Shown here: positions 1 to 8,259 of the stretch, one piece after another
Layout: each line of letters starts with the position of its first letter
How positions within the stretch are numbered: the first letter of the stretch is position 1
Notes under the pieces: model-generated
Databases searched by the model: none
The model's input: only the letters and a program-made list of their open reading frames with translations
Told to the model about the DNA's origin: nothing
Source of the DNA: Sphingomicrobium aestuariivivum
GTDB lineage: Bacteria > Pseudomonadota > Alphaproteobacteria > Sphingomonadales > Sphingomonadaceae
Length of the DNA: 64,000 nt
Reading direction: 5' to 3'
Assembly: GCF_024721585.1 (NCBI RefSeq)
Contig: NZ_CP102629.1
Coordinates: 1,870,501 to 1,934,500, forward strand
Made by a program: the position numbers and the translations under genes

Positions 1-2146
1 GTCGGTCGTTCTTCCACACCACGTTGATGTAGGCGCGGGTGGTGAAGATGCGCTGGAAGACATTCTCGACCTGCGGATGATCCTCGACCGTGGCGGCCAC
101 GCGCTCGGTGATGGCGGCGGTCTGCTCGATGGTCGCGCCGGGCGGCAGCGCGACGTTGATCGAGCTGGTGTCGCGGTCTTCCTGCGGACTGAACTGCATC
201 GGCAGCTGGGCGAACAGGACGACGGTGAGGAGGATGGTGGCGACGCCACCGGCGACGGCCGCCATGCGATGATCGCGCAGGCGCGCGCCAATGCGGCGCA
301 GGCGGTACTGAGAGCGAGCCGCGAAAGCACTGTTCTCGAAGCCGCGCAGCTTGCCCCAGATCCAGCCGATGAAGATGGTCAGGAGGCTCAGGATGGCGAC
401 GATGCCGAAGAACTGAACGGTGCCGCTGATGATCGCCATGAAGGCGCCGGGCGCCTGTCCCTCGGGGGCCTGCGACGCCTGACCCATCACCGACATGGTA
501 GCGAGGCCGAAGGCGAGGACGGCGGGCACGACCTTGGCGGCCATGACCGGACGCGGCTCCACGAGGCCGGCGCGGATTTCACGCATCTTCTCGGACGAGA
601 TGGTCCAGCGCAGGACCTTCATATAGGCCTGCATGAAGCGGCCGTTGGCATGTTCCTGTTCGCCGCCGGCCTTGAGGAAGTAGGCGGCCATGAGCGGGGT
701 GATCATGCGCGCCACGAGGAGCGACATGATGACCGCGAGGACGACGGTGTAGCCGAAGTTCTTGAAGAACTGGCCCGAGATGCCGGGCATCAGCGCGACG
801 GGCAGGAAGACGGCGACGATGGTCGCGGTGGTGGCGAGCACGGCGAGGCCGATCTCGTCGGCGGCATCGATGCTGGCGCGCCATGCCGATTTGCCCATGC
901 GCATGTGGCGCACGATATTCTCGATCTCCACGATCGCGTCATCGACCAGCACCCCCGCTACCAGCGCCAATGCGAGGAGACTGAGGAAATTGAGGTTGAT
1001 GGACATGAGGTCCATGAAGAAGAAGGCGGGGATGGCCGAGAGCGGGATGGCGACCGCGGCGATGATCGTGGCGCGAAGGTCGCGCAGGAACAGGAAGACC
1101 ACGAGCACGGCGAGCAGCGCGCCCTCGATCAGCGCCTGCATCGAGGACTTGTACTGGGTCTTGGTGTATTCGACGTTGTTCGAGATCTCGATGAAGTCGA
1201 TGCGCGGGTCGTTTTCCTCGATCTCGGCGAGCACTTCCCAGCCCATGTCATAGGCGGTGACGTCGGAGGCGCCCTTGGCGCGGCTGAAGTTGAAGACGAC
1301 GACTTCCTCGCCGTTCATGCGCGCATAGCTGGTCTGTTCGGACGAGGCATCGCGCACGGTGGCGATGTCGCGCAGGCGCACGGTGCGCCCGCCGCCGGTG
1401 GCGATCTGGGTTTCGCCGAGCTGGGCGGCGGTCTCGGCATTGCCGAGGACGCGGACCGACTGCTGCGAGCCGGCGATCTCGGTGCGCCCGCCGGCGGCAT
1501 TGATGTTGAGCTGGCGCAGCTGGTTGTTGACGGTAGCGGCGGTCAGTCCCTGCGCCTGCAGCGCGCGCGGGTCCAGGATGACGCGGATCTCGCGGTCGAC
1601 GCCGCCATAGCGCTCGACCTCGGCGATGCCCTCGACGCCGAGGAGCTGCCGGTTGACGTCATTGTCGATGTACCAGCTCAGTTCCTCGAGCGTCATGTCG
1701 GTGGTGCGCGCGGCGATGAAGGAGAGGCTGTCGCCCGAGATGTCGACGCGGCTGACGCGCGGTTCGAGGATGCCCTGCGGCAGCGAGCCGCGGACCTGGC
1801 TGATGGCATCGCGCACGTCGTTGACGGCGCGGTCGGTGTCGGTGCCGATCTCGAACTGGACGAAGGTGTTGGACGAGCCCTCGTTCACGCTCGAGTTGAT
1901 CTCGTCGACCCCCTCGATGCCGCGCACCGCGGCCTCGACGCGCTGGGTGATCTGGTTCTCGATCTCCTCAGGGGCGGCCGAGGGCAGGATGATGGTAACG
2001 TTCGCCGCGGGGAAGTCGATGTCGGGGTTGTTGGTGACCTCCATCCGCAGGAAGCTGATGACACCGGCGAGCAGCAGCACGGTGAACAGCACGATCGGCG
2101 GCACCGGGTTGCGGATGCTCCATTCGGAAATGCGGCGAAAGTTCAC
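1..2146 (-). CDS. RND efflux transporter permease subunit, AcrB/HAE1 type (3' end off the left edge)
   Basis: Inner-membrane proton-driven pump subunit that exports drugs or hydrophobic compounds through a tripartite complex. Only the first 715 codons are in the window; family members run to about 1030-1100 residues. A GTG start at 2146 follows TAGGAGAA at good spacing, and the N-terminus reads VNFRRISEWSIRNP, typical of the family. The proton-relay pair Asp402-Asp403 lies in GVLVDDAIVEIEN, matching the TM4 aspartates of AcrB. It starts 11 bases after the stop of the membrane-fusion gene, so the two form an operon. Oddity: between TM6 and TM7 there is an insertion of about 100 residues (roughly 517-615) with two extra hydrophobic segments, 536-555 and 576-595. 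The exported substrate cannot be told from sequence. Confidence 0.93.
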   Translation of the reverse strand, partial: MNFRRISEWSIRNPVPPIVLFTVLLLAGVISFLRMEVTNNPDIDFPAANVTIILPSAAPEEIENQITQRVEAAVRGIEGVDEINSSVNEGSSNTFVQFEIGTDTDRAVNDVRDAISQVRGSLPQGILEPRVSRVDISGDSLSFIAARTTDMTLEELSWYIDNDVNRQLLGVEGIAEVERYGGVDREIRVILDPRALQAQGLTAATVNNQLRQLNINAAGGRTEIAGSQQSVRVLGNAETAAQLGETQIATGGGRTVRLRDIATVRDASSEQTSYARMNGEEVVVFNFSRAKGASDVTAYDMGWEVLAEIEENDPRIDFIEISNNVEYTKTQYKSSMQALIEGALLAVLVVFLFLRDLRATIIAAVAIPLSAIPAFFFMDLMSINLNFLSLLALALVAGVLVDDAIVEIENIVRHMRMGKSAWRASIDAADEIGLAVLATTATIVAVFLPVALMPGISGQFFKNFGYTVVLAVIMSLLVARMITPLMAAYFLKAGGEQEHANGRFMQAYMKVLRWTISSEKMREIRAGLVEPRPVMAAKVVPAVLAFGLATMSVMGQASQAPEGQAPGAFMAIISGTVQFFGIVAILSLLTIFIGWIWGKLRGFENSAFAARSQYRLRRIGARLRDHRMAAVAGGVATILLTVVLFAQLPMQFSPQEDRDTSSINVALPPGATIEQTAAITERVAATVEDHPQVENVFQRIFTTRAYINVVWKNDR

Positions 2147-2157
2147 TTGTTCTTCTC

Positions 2158-3339
2158 CTAGCGCGCGGATTCGCGGACGGGCGAAACCTTGCGGCCTTCG
2201 GTGAGGAAGGAGCCGGCGCGGCTGACGATCTGTTCCGAACCGTCGATGCCGCCCGAGATGGTGACACCGCGGTCATCGACCGAGGCGACGGTCACGTTGC
2301 GGCGCTCGACCTCATTGTCGGCGTTGACGACGAAGACGTAATTGCCGTTGGCGTCGGCAAGCACGGCCGACTGCGGCAGGAGCGGGGCGGTGGTGGCGCC
2401 GGCGCCGATCCGTGCCTCGGCAAAGCCGCCGGGGCGGATGGCCGGGTCATAGGGAATGGCGATGCGCACTTCACCCTGGCGGCTGGCCGGGTCGATCACG
2501 GGGGCGACCTGCCAGACGCGGCCGTCGAACTGCTTGTCGGTGCCGGTCGGAATGATCAGCGCGGGCATGCCGACATTGACACCCGAAAGGTCGTCCTGGC
2601 TGAGGCGGGCGCGCATTTCCATCTCGCCGCCACGGGCCATGCGGAAGGCCTGCGGGGTGCCGGGGCTGACGACTTGACCGACCTCGATGTTGCGCTCGAG
2701 GATAAGGCCCGAGGTGGGGGCGCGGATGTCGAGGAGGCCGATCGAGGCACGGGTCTGGTTGAGCTGCGCCTGCGCGACGGCGACACGGGCGACGGCGGCG
2801 TCATAGGCGGCCTGCTTTCGTTCGATGTCGGCGGTCGAGACGAAGCCGCGTTCTTCGAGCGCGCGGGCGCGTTCGAGTTCGCCCTTGGCGAGGTCGGCAT
2901 CGGCCTGCGCGGCGGCGATCTGGGCGCGCTGCTGCTGCGCGGTCTGCGACTGCACCGAGCGTTCGATCGAGGCGAGGAGCTGGCCCTGGCGGACCCAGTC
3001 GCCGGCCTCGACGAGGACGCGGGTGACGCGGCCCGAGCCCGAGACGCCGACCGCCTGGTCGCGGCGCGCGGCGAGCGTGCCCGAAGCGATGATCGTGCGG
3101 CCCACCTCGGTGGTGCCGGGGACGATGACCGAGACGCTGGGCGCCTGGCCGCCATTGGCGGCGCCGGCGGCGCGGGGGCCGGTGGCCGCCTGTTCCTCGC
3201 CCTGCCCGAAGGCGAAATAGGCCGCCAGCAGGACGGCGGCCACGATCAGGCCGCCGATCAGGAAAATCCGGCGTTTGCGCTTGGCAGCCGAACGGTCCTC
3301 GAGCGCCATATTGCCTTCGAAGGCGAGTTCACGGTTCAT
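2158..3339 (-). CDS. RND efflux membrane-fusion (periplasmic adaptor) protein
   Basis: Periplasmic adaptor that joins the RND permease to an outer-membrane channel. From the ATG at 3339 it is 393 residues, the usual length. An N-terminal membrane anchor spans about residues 25-44 after an RKRR stretch, followed by a lipoyl-like hairpin (GSGRVTRVLVEAGDWV), an Ala/Glu/Gln-rich coiled coil at about 120-185 and beta-barrel domains. AGGGA lies 7 bases before this ATG; an ATG two codons upstream (3345) is too close to that site. The open frame continues upstream without further signals. No outer-membrane channel gene lies beside it, so a shared TolC-type channel is inferred. A palindromic operator candidate lies about 145 bases upstream. 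Confidence 0.92.
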   Translation of the reverse strand: MNRELAFEGNMALEDRSAAKRKRRIFLIGGLIVAAVLLAAYFAFGQGEEQAATGPRAAGAANGGQAPSVSVIVPGTTEVGRTIIASGTLAARRDQAVGVSGSGRVTRVLVEAGDWVRQGQLLASIERSVQSQTAQQQRAQIAAAQADADLAKGELERARALEERGFVSTADIERKQAAYDAAVARVAVAQAQLNQTRASIGLLDIRAPTSGLILERNIEVGQVVSPGTPQAFRMARGGEMEMRARLSQDDLSGVNVGMPALIIPTGTDKQFDGRVWQVAPVIDPASRQGEVRIAIPYDPAIRPGGFAEARIGAGATTAPLLPQSAVLADANGNYVFVVNADNEVERRNVTVASVDDRGVTISGGIDGSEQIVSRAGSFLTEGRKVSPVRESAR

Positions 3340-3482
3340 CGTCATATCCCTAAAATGTCCCCACGACCGTTCCGATGCGAACCGCCGTATCATAGGAGTA
3401 GCACACATGCATCGCAAAAGTAGGAAGCTCCGTCCGGCGGGCGTCCTGTTTCGACCAACGGCGGAACGCTTGTGCTCGCGAA

Positions 3483-3497
3483 ACGATACTCTATCGT
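3483..3497. promoter_or_regulatory. Palindromic operator candidate between efflux operon and GlsB gene
   Basis: ACGATACTCTATCGT has perfect 6-base arms (ACGATA/TATCGT) around CTC. It lies in the 217-base divergent region between the efflux operon and a GlsB-type gene. Size and symmetry fit a TetR-family operator, a common way to control RND pumps, but no regulator gene is adjacent. Function is inferred. Confidence 0.45.
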
Positions 3498-3501
3498 AAC
3501 G

Positions 3502-3519
3502 AGGCCCGATAGAGGGCCT
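3502..3519. repeat. Short inverted repeat AGGCCC/GGGCCT
   Basis: Perfect 6-base arms separated by GATAGA, 4 bases downstream of the palindrome at 3483-3497. It could form a small hairpin in the leader of the plus-strand gene starting at 3557, or be a second protein site. No T-run follows, so it is not a terminator. Confidence 0.35.
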
Positions 3520-3556
3520 GTTCGCGTAGCTACATATTAGCAGGGAGAAGCGGGCG

Positions 3557-3817
3557 ATGCTCGAGGAATATAGCTGGTTCTGGTGGATCGTCATCGGCCT
3601 CATTGCGGGCGCGATCGCCAAGCTCATCATGCCGGGCAAGGACCCGGGCGGCTGTTTCGTAACGATCCTCCTCGGGATCGCGGGCGCGCTGCTCGCCGGT
3701 TTCCTCGGCAAGGCGGTGGGCTGGTATGACGAAGGCGAGGGCGCGGGCTTCATCGCCGCGATCGTCGGCGCGCTGATCATCCTCGGCATCTATCGCATGG
3801 TGCTCAAGAAGCGCTGA
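3557..3817 (+). CDS. GlsB/YeaQ/YmgE-family small membrane protein
   Basis: An 86-residue, glycine-rich inner-membrane protein with three predicted hydrophobic helices (about 8-25, 33-52 and 63-80) and a basic end (VLKKR). The order IGLIAGAIAKLIMPGKDPGG followed by LLGIAGALLAGFLG is the recognisable signature of this transglycosylase-associated/GlsB family, whose members are linked to general stress but have no settled biochemical role. A good ribosome site (AGGGAGAAG) precedes the ATG. It is transcribed divergently from the efflux operon. A second member of the family lies nearby on the minus strand (4719-4988). Confidence 0.88.
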   Translation: MLEEYSWFWWIVIGLIAGAIAKLIMPGKDPGGCFVTILLGIAGALLAGFLGKAVGWYDEGEGAGFIAAIVGALIILGIYRMVLKKR

Positions 3818-3911
3818 TTTGCGGGCACGTTCATCGAGGGTTGGGGTTGCGGCTGCTGCTCTGTCGGACAGGCGACCCTTCCCCGCGGGTTGTCAGTGAA
3901 GGAGTAGAGCG

Positions 3912-4643
3912 ATGAAGACATTGTTGATGGCCGCGCTGCTGGGCGCGGCGGCGACGGGCCTGCCGATGCAAGCCGGCGCGCAGCCGGGCATGGCGATCGA
4001 GGTCGGCGAGGACCAGACGGTGCTCGACCTTGCGGTGCGCGGTACTTCGACCCGCGTGCCCGACGTGGTCAACATCTCGGCGGGCGTGGTCACCACCGCG
4101 CCGACCGCGGCCGAGGCATTGAGGCAGAATAGCGAGACGATGCAGCGGATCGTCCGGGCTCTTCGGCAGGCGGGGGTGAAGGAGCGCGACATCCGCACCC
4201 AGCGCATCAACCTCAACCCGCGCTACGACGACCGGGGCGGCTACGAGAACCGCAAGATCATCGGCTATCAGGCCCAGAACATGGTCTCGGTGAAATTCCG
4301 CGAGATCGAGCAGTCGGGGCGGATCCTCGACGTGCTGGTGGGCGAGGGCGCCAACCAGATCTACGGCCCGAATTTCGAGCTCGACGATCCCGCCGAAGCG
4401 CTCGACGAGGCGCGTGCCGATGCGCTGGAGCAGGCGCGCGAGCGGGCCGGCCTTTATGCCGCCGCGCTGGGCAAGCGGGTGGTGCGGCTGGCCTATTTCT
4501 CCGAAGGAGGCGCGCAGATGCCCTCGCCCATCGTGGTGACGGGCTCGCGCATCCGGATGGAAGCGGCCGACGCGGCCCCGCCGGTGGCCCCGGGCGAGCA
4601 GGAGGTGGGGATCACCCTCAACCTGCGCTACATCCTCGAATAG
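3912..4643 (+). CDS. SIMPL domain (DUF541) periplasmic protein
   Basis: A 243-residue secreted protein with a clear signal peptide (about 1-23, cleavage near AGAQ) and a single SIMPL/DUF541 domain: early LAVRGTSTRVPDVV, then LRQAGVKERDIRTQRINLNP, typical of the family (related to BP26/OMP28). Members are periplasmic or outer-membrane-associated and stress-related; the exact function is unknown. GAAGGAG lies before the ATG. A strong hairpin terminator follows the stop. Confidence 0.88.
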   Translation: MKTLLMAALLGAAATGLPMQAGAQPGMAIEVGEDQTVLDLAVRGTSTRVPDVVNISAGVVTTAPTAAEALRQNSETMQRIVRALRQAGVKERDIRTQRINLNPRYDDRGGYENRKIIGYQAQNMVSVKFREIEQSGRILDVLVGEGANQIYGPNFELDDPAEALDEARADALEQARERAGLYAAALGKRVVRLAYFSEGGAQMPSPIVVTGSRIRMEAADAAPPVAPGEQEVGITLNLRYILE

Positions 4644-4660
4644 GGGCCGGAGCGGAGACG

Positions 4661-4701
4661 AAAAAAGGGCCGGGCACCACGCTGGCGTCCGGCCCTTTTT
4701 C
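4661..4701. terminator. Bidirectional intrinsic terminator
   Basis: AAAAAAGGGCCGG pairs with CCGGCCCTTTTTCC across a loop of about 15 bases. A-runs and T-runs on both sides let it serve both the SIMPL gene (plus) and the convergent GlsB-type gene (minus). Confidence 0.85.
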
Positions 4702-4718
4702 CTGTGGTGCGTAAGGGC

Positions 4719-4988
4719 TTAGCGAACCTTGCCGCGACGCACGAGATTGACGATCGCGAGCAGCACGATGGCGCCGAGCAGCGACACGAGCAGCGCCGAG
4801 ATCGAGAAGTCGCCGGTGGTGATCGATGCACCGCCGATGATCGGGGCGAGCAGGAGCCCGCCGAGGATGGCGCCGACGATGCCGACAACGATGTTGAGAA
4901 GGATGCCCTGCTGGGCGTCGGTGCGCATCACGATGCTGGCAAGCCAGCCGAGGATGCCGCCGACGATGATGATCAGGATCCAGGTCAT
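4719..4988 (-). CDS. GlsB/YeaQ/YmgE-family small membrane protein (second copy)
   Basis: An 89-residue membrane protein. It starts MTWILIIIVGGILGWLASIVMR and continues LLNIVVGIVGAILGGLLL, with a third helix (LLVSLLGAIVLLAIVNLV) and a basic tail. This is the classic YeaQ/YmgE layout and is closer to the textbook family than the copy at 3557. GGGAGAG precedes the ATG. Probably stress-induced by analogy; I found no convincing general-stress (EcfG-type) promoter upstream. Confidence 0.9.
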   Translation of the reverse strand: MTWILIIIVGGILGWLASIVMRTDAQQGILLNIVVGIVGAILGGLLLAPIIGGASITTGDFSISALLVSLLGAIVLLAIVNLVRRGKVR

Positions 4989-5094
4989 GTGAACTCTCCC
5001 TATGACAATCGGTCGGCTTCTTGCGGCCGACTCAGGCGAATCAAAGACGGAAGGGCGGGCTTTGTTCCGCCTCTGTCACTTTTCCGAAGGCCAT

Positions 5095-5132
5095 GAAAAA
5101 ACGGCCCCGCCAGGGAGAAGGCAGGGCCGTTT
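5095..5132 (-). terminator. Intrinsic terminator of sciP
   Basis: On the minus strand AAACGGCCC pairs with GGGCCGTTT, followed by a T-run, about 53 bases after the sciP stop. This is a textbook Rho-independent terminator for sciP. Confidence 0.85.
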
Positions 5133-5184
5133 CCAGGGAAGACGTAAAGTCTCGGGTTACGCGGGTGACCGCGTCTCGTGGCGA

Positions 5185-5484
5185 TCAGAAGCGCTGCTGG
5201 CGCTCATACTGGTCGCGATACTGCTTGAGGCGGGTCACGCGCAGGCCGGGCATGCCCGAGCGGTCGACCGCGCGCTGCCAGCTGGTGAACTCCTCGAGGC
5301 TGAGATCGTAGCGCTCGCACGCCTCGTCGACCGTCAGGAGACCGCCGGCGACGGCGGCGACGACCTCGGCCTTGCGGCGCACGACCCAGCGGGTGGTGGT
5401 TGCCGGCGGCAGGCTGTCCAGCGTCAGCGGTTCACCGAGCGGGCCAATCACCTGGGCGGGGCGGATTTCCTGGTTCTCGAGCAT
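5185..5484 (-). CDS. sciP: CtrA inhibitor SciP (DUF1153)
   Basis: A small DNA-binding protein that restrains the cell-cycle regulator CtrA at its promoters (known from Caulobacter). From the ATG at 5484 it has 99 residues. The conserved core TTTRWVVRRKAEVV, then GGLLTVDEACERYDLS and FTSWQ, forms the helix-turn-helix-type DUF1153 domain and is highly recognisable. GAGG stands 6 bases before this ATG; an ATG four codons further upstream has no such site. It is monocistronic with its own terminator. Two exact CtrA-type motifs occur elsewhere in the window (19243-19257, 62921-62935). Confidence 0.93.
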   Translation of the reverse strand: MLENQEIRPAQVIGPLGEPLTLDSLPPATTTRWVVRRKAEVVAAVAGGLLTVDEACERYDLSLEEFTSWQRAVDRSGMPGLRVTRLKQYRDQYERQQRF

Positions 5485-5575
5485 TGAATTCCTCAACCTG
5501 TATGTCTCTCGTTACGGCTTGAGATTTAACCGGCTCCCTTGAACAAATGGTCATGGGGAAGGGTTAACGCGCCGC

Positions 5576-5773
5576 TTAACTATCCTTGTCGTCCGTTAAC
5601 CGTGCGATGTCCGCAAAGGCGCCGGACAAGGTGCCCGCGACCTGCTCTCCCGAGAGGAAACGTACCAGATCCTGGTCCTTCGCGATTCGGACGCTGAGCG
5701 CCGGCAATCCCGCCTCGATCATCTCGAGGGTGACAGGCGTGCCATCGTCAAAGTCCTGTTCATGTTTCGCCAA
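5576..5773 (-). CDS. Small hypothetical protein, 65 residues
   Basis: Not recognised. An acidic, soluble small protein (MAKHEQDFDDGTPVTLEMIEAG...) with no membrane segment or known motif. The only in-frame start is TTG at 5773, with GGGGAA about 6 bases upstream. The stop is followed by about 90 bases before sciP, so the two may be co-transcribed. It is divergent from mnmA. Codon pattern and position between two real genes make it a likely gene, but this rests on inference. Confidence 0.6.
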   Translation of the reverse strand: MAKHEQDFDDGTPVTLEMIEAGLPALSVRIAKDQDLVRFLSGEQVAGTLSGAFADIARLTDDKDS

Positions 5774-5849
5774 CGGCTGTTCCCCTATTTACACCTCGTG
5801 GTTCCCAAGCCCTATGCGAACAGGGTGAATTTCCGGTAAAGAAGACGTC

Positions 5850-6956
5850 ATGTTCCCGACTTTTGATCTTCCAGGCGCCGCTGCCGACGCGCGCATCGTC
5901 GTCGCCATGTCCGGCGGCGTGGACAGTAGCGTGGTCGCCTGCCTTGCCGCCGAAACGGGCGCCGAGGTGATCGGCGTCACGCTCCAGCTCTATGACCATG
6001 GCGAAGCCGTGGCCCGCTCGGGCACCTGCTGCGCGGGGCAGGACATCTATGATGCCAAGACCGTCTGCGACCGCCTCGGCATCGCGCATTACGTCCTCGA
6101 CTACGAATCGCGCTTCCGCGAGGGCGTCATCGACAAGTTTGCCGACGATTATGCCGCGGGCCGCACGCCCATTCCCTGCTCGCAGTGCAACCAGGGGGTG
6201 AAGTTCGTCGACCTGCTCGCCTTCGCCCGCGAACTTGGCGCGACCTGCCTTGCGACCGGCCATTATGTCCGCCGCGTCGTGGGCGAGGATGGCAAGCCGC
6301 AGCTGTGGAAGGGGCGCGACCCGCGCCGCGACCAGAGCTATTTTCTTTACGGCACCACGCTCGACCAGCTCGATTTCCTGCGCTTCCCGCTGGGCGACCT
6401 GCCCAAGGACGAGGTGCGCAAGTTGGCGGAAAAGGCGGGGCTGGAAGTGGCGAACAAGCCCGATAGCCAGGACATCTGCTTCGTGCCCGACGGCGATTAT
6501 GCGCGGCTCGTGAAGAAGCTGCGCCCAGAGACCGAGGCGCCGGGCGACATTGTCGGCCTCGACGGCGCGGTGCTCGGCCAGCATCGTGGCACGGTCCATT
6601 ATACCATCGGCCAGCGCCGCGGGCTCGAGATCGGCGGACAGGCCGAACCGCTCTATGTCGTGCGGATCGATGCGGCCACGCGGCAGGTGGTGGTCGGCCC
6701 GAAAGCCGCGCTCGCGGTCGCGGGCGCGAGGATCGAGGACATCAACTGGATCGGCGAGGAGCAGTTGCTGGTCGAGACCAAGGTGCGCAGCCTCGCGCCG
6801 CCGGTACCCGCGCGGCTTGGGCAGGGCGCGGTGCGGTTCGAGGCGCCGCAGTTCGGCGTGGCACCGGGCCAGTCGGCGGTCTTCTACGACGGCGACCGGC
6901 TGCTCGGCGGCGGCACCATCGCGGCGACCGAGCCGGCCACCCTCGAACCGGCCTGA
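5850..6956 (+). CDS. mnmA: tRNA-specific 2-thiouridylase MnmA
   Basis: Cytoplasmic enzyme that adds the 2-thio group to U34 of tRNA-Lys, -Glu and -Gln, using ATP and sulfur delivered by a relay. At 368 residues it is normal length. The ATP-binding PP-loop SGGVDS is at residues 21-26. Cys110 and Cys113 lie in [10 protein letters not shown] and the catalytic Cys210 in [10 protein letters not shown], matching the family's two-cysteine mechanism. GHYVRR and a C-terminal beta-barrel (VVVGPKAAL...) are also present. It stands alone, with AAGAAG upstream of the ATG, and is divergent from a small hypothetical gene. Confidence 0.97.
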   Translation: MFPTFDLPGAAADARIVVAMSGGVDSSVVACLAAETGAEVIGVTLQLYDHGEAVARSGTCCAGQDIYDAKTVCDRLGIAHYVLDYESRFREGVIDKFADDYAAGRTPIPCSQCNQGVKFVDLLAFARELGATCLATGHYVRRVVGEDGKPQLWKGRDPRRDQSYFLYGTTLDQLDFLRFPLGDLPKDEVRKLAEKAGLEVANKPDSQDICFVPDGDYARLVKKLRPETEAPGDIVGLDGAVLGQHRGTVHYTIGQRRGLEIGGQAEPLYVVRIDAATRQVVVGPKAALAVAGARIEDINWIGEEQLLVETKVRSLAPPVPARLGQGAVRFEAPQFGVAPGQSAVFYDGDRLLGGGTIAATEPATLEPA

Positions 6957-6977
6957 GCGGCGCCGACCGAAAAAGAA

Positions 6978-7013
6978 AAGGGGCCCGGCGAGCAGCTGCT
7001 TGCCGGGCCCCTT
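6978..7013. terminator. Intrinsic terminator between mnmA and the convergent small gene
   Basis: AAGGGGCCCGGC pairs with GCCGGGCCCCTT. On the minus strand the stem is followed by TTTTCTTTTT, a good terminator for the secreted-protein gene. On the plus strand the T-tract is weak (CTTCTATCTT), so for mnmA it is less certain. Confidence 0.8.
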
Positions 7014-7031
7014 CTATCTTGATGCCATGCC

Positions 7032-7331
7032 TTAGTTGGAGGCGGGCTGGTCCGAGGTGGCCTGGTTGACCACGGCGGCGACGATGCCGACCTGCATCGC
7101 ACCGATGGCGACAGTGGCTTCGTCGACGGGGATCGCCGCCGCGGCGGCGCGCTTGACGCAAACGCCGTCGACGCCGTCCTTGATGACGATTTCTTCGGTC
7201 TTGGCGGTTTCGGGATCAACCTCTTCCCAGACCTTGCCCTTGGGGCAGATCGTGGGCGCTTCGGCAGTGGCCTGCGCATTGCCACCGGGGGCGGCGGCGA
7301 GAAGAAGGGTGGCTGCGAGAAGATCGAACAT
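7032..7331 (-). CDS. Small secreted hypothetical protein, 99 residues
   Basis: No family recognised. It starts MFDLLAATLLLAAAPGGNAQA, a plausible signal peptide cleaved around residue 20, followed by a short domain with two cysteines (ICPKGKVWEEVDPET... and DGVCVKR) that could form one disulfide, and an Ala/Val-rich C-terminal stretch (VAIGAMQVGIVAAVV) that may be membrane-associated. A GGAGC site precedes the ATG and a strong terminator follows. The protein is probably periplasmic. The small Cys-Pro-Lys-Gly domain resembles other short exported sphingomonad proteins of unknown role. Confidence 0.68.
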   Translation of the reverse strand: MFDLLAATLLLAAAPGGNAQATAEAPTICPKGKVWEEVDPETAKTEEIVIKDGVDGVCVKRAAAAAIPVDEATVAIGAMQVGIVAAVVNQATSDQPASN

Positions 7332-7461
7332 GGAAAGCTCCAGCTTGCAGGCCCGCGCGGTGGGAGGGGGCCGATGATGAATTTGTGCAGTGGGACGGGT
7401 CGGACGACCCGCCTTTCAGCTGCTGAATGTCATCAACTTTGCGGGCGCTCAAGGTAAATTT

Positions 7462-8259
7462 TCAAAAACTAAACTTACCCCTGATCACGGTGCGCGCTTC
7501 ACCGCCGAGATGGAGGCGATCGCCGGTGATCGCGCAGGACAGGTCGCCGCCGCGCGTGCTTGCCTGGTGCGCGCTCATCCGCTGCTTGCCAAGCCGGTCC
7601 GCCCAATAGGGGGCCAGTCCCATATGCGCGGCGCCGGTCACCGGATCTTCGTCGATGCCATAGGCGCCCGCGAAGACCCGACTGGCGAAGTCGGTCCGGT
7701 TGCCCGGTGCGGTGACGATGACCAGCGCTTCGACCGTTTTCAACACGCCGAAGTCGGGCGTGCAGGCGCGCACCGCCGCCTCGTCGGCAAGCGGGATGAT
7801 GACGATTGGTTCGACGCCCGCGTAGAAATGCGCCTCCCCGCCCGAACCGACGGCGGCCAGCGCTTGCGCCGCGCGGGGATCCTTGCTGGCGGTGGCGAAG
7901 GGCATGTCGAGGACGAGCCGGTTACCATCGCGGGTGACGGTGATGATACCCGCCTTGCGCGTACGAAAACGGATGCGGTCCGCCTCGCCGATCAGCACGT
8001 GCGCGCTCGCCAGCGTGGCATGACCGCACATGGCGACCTCGCAACCGGGCGTGAACCAGCGCAGGTCGTAATCGGCGTCGTCATCTGCGCAAGGAAGGGT
8101 GAAGGCGGTCTCGGACAGGTTGTTCTCGACGGCGATGGCGAGCAGCGTCGCATCGTCGAACCAGTCGCCCTCGAGCGGCATGACGGCGGCGGGATTGCCG
8201 GTCAGCGCGGCACCGCCGACGGTGAAGGCGTCGACCTGCGTGAAGGGAAGGGTCGGCAT
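7462..8259 (-). CDS. PhzF-family isomerase/epimerase-like protein
   Basis: A 265-residue member of the PhzF fold (diaminopimelate-epimerase superfamily). The opening PFTQVDAFTVGGAALTGNPAAV, the catalytic Glu50 in NNLSETAF and the MCGHATLAS motif are all present. True PhzF isomerises a phenazine precursor, but no other phenazine genes are here, so the substrate is unknown. The ATG at 8259 shares one base with the stop of the cation-transporter gene (TGATG), so it is translationally coupled as the third gene of pdxH-fieF-phzF. Confidence 0.9.
   Translation of the reverse strand: MPTLPFTQVDAFTVGGAALTGNPAAVMPLEGDWFDDATLLAIAVENNLSETAFTLPCADDDADYDLRWFTPGCEVAMCGHATLASAHVLIGEADRIRFRTRKAGIITVTRDGNRLVLDMPFATASKDPRAAQALAAVGSGGEAHFYAGVEPIVIIPLADEAAVRACTPDFGVLKTVEALVIVTAPGNRTDFASRVFAGAYGIDEDPVTGAAHMGLAPYWADRLGKQRMSAHQASTRGGDLSCAITGDRLHLGGEARTVIRGKFSF

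Noticed and set aside
77-2161. Plus-strand open frame of nearly 700 codons opposite the RND permease
   Set aside because: Antisense shadow. The minus strand encodes a full RND protein with conserved motifs, while the plus-strand product is an Asp/His/Gly-rich string without homology value.
3463-3487. General-stress (EcfG-type) promoter before the GlsB gene: GGAAC-N16-CGAT
   Set aside because: The -10 half is CGAT rather than CGTT, and GGAAC is short enough to arise by chance. Not supported well enough to list.
5564-5579. TTAA...TTAA pair upstream of sciP as a CtrA site
   Set aside because: Spacing is 8 bases rather than the consensus 7, and the right half is the stop codon of the small gene at 5576. 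It might still be used, but I would not call it.
7398-7412. Inverted repeat CGGGTCG/CGACCCG downstream of phzF as a terminator
   Set aside because: A hairpin is possible, but no T-run follows on either strand and it lies about 50 bases from the phzF stop. Left as unassigned structure.
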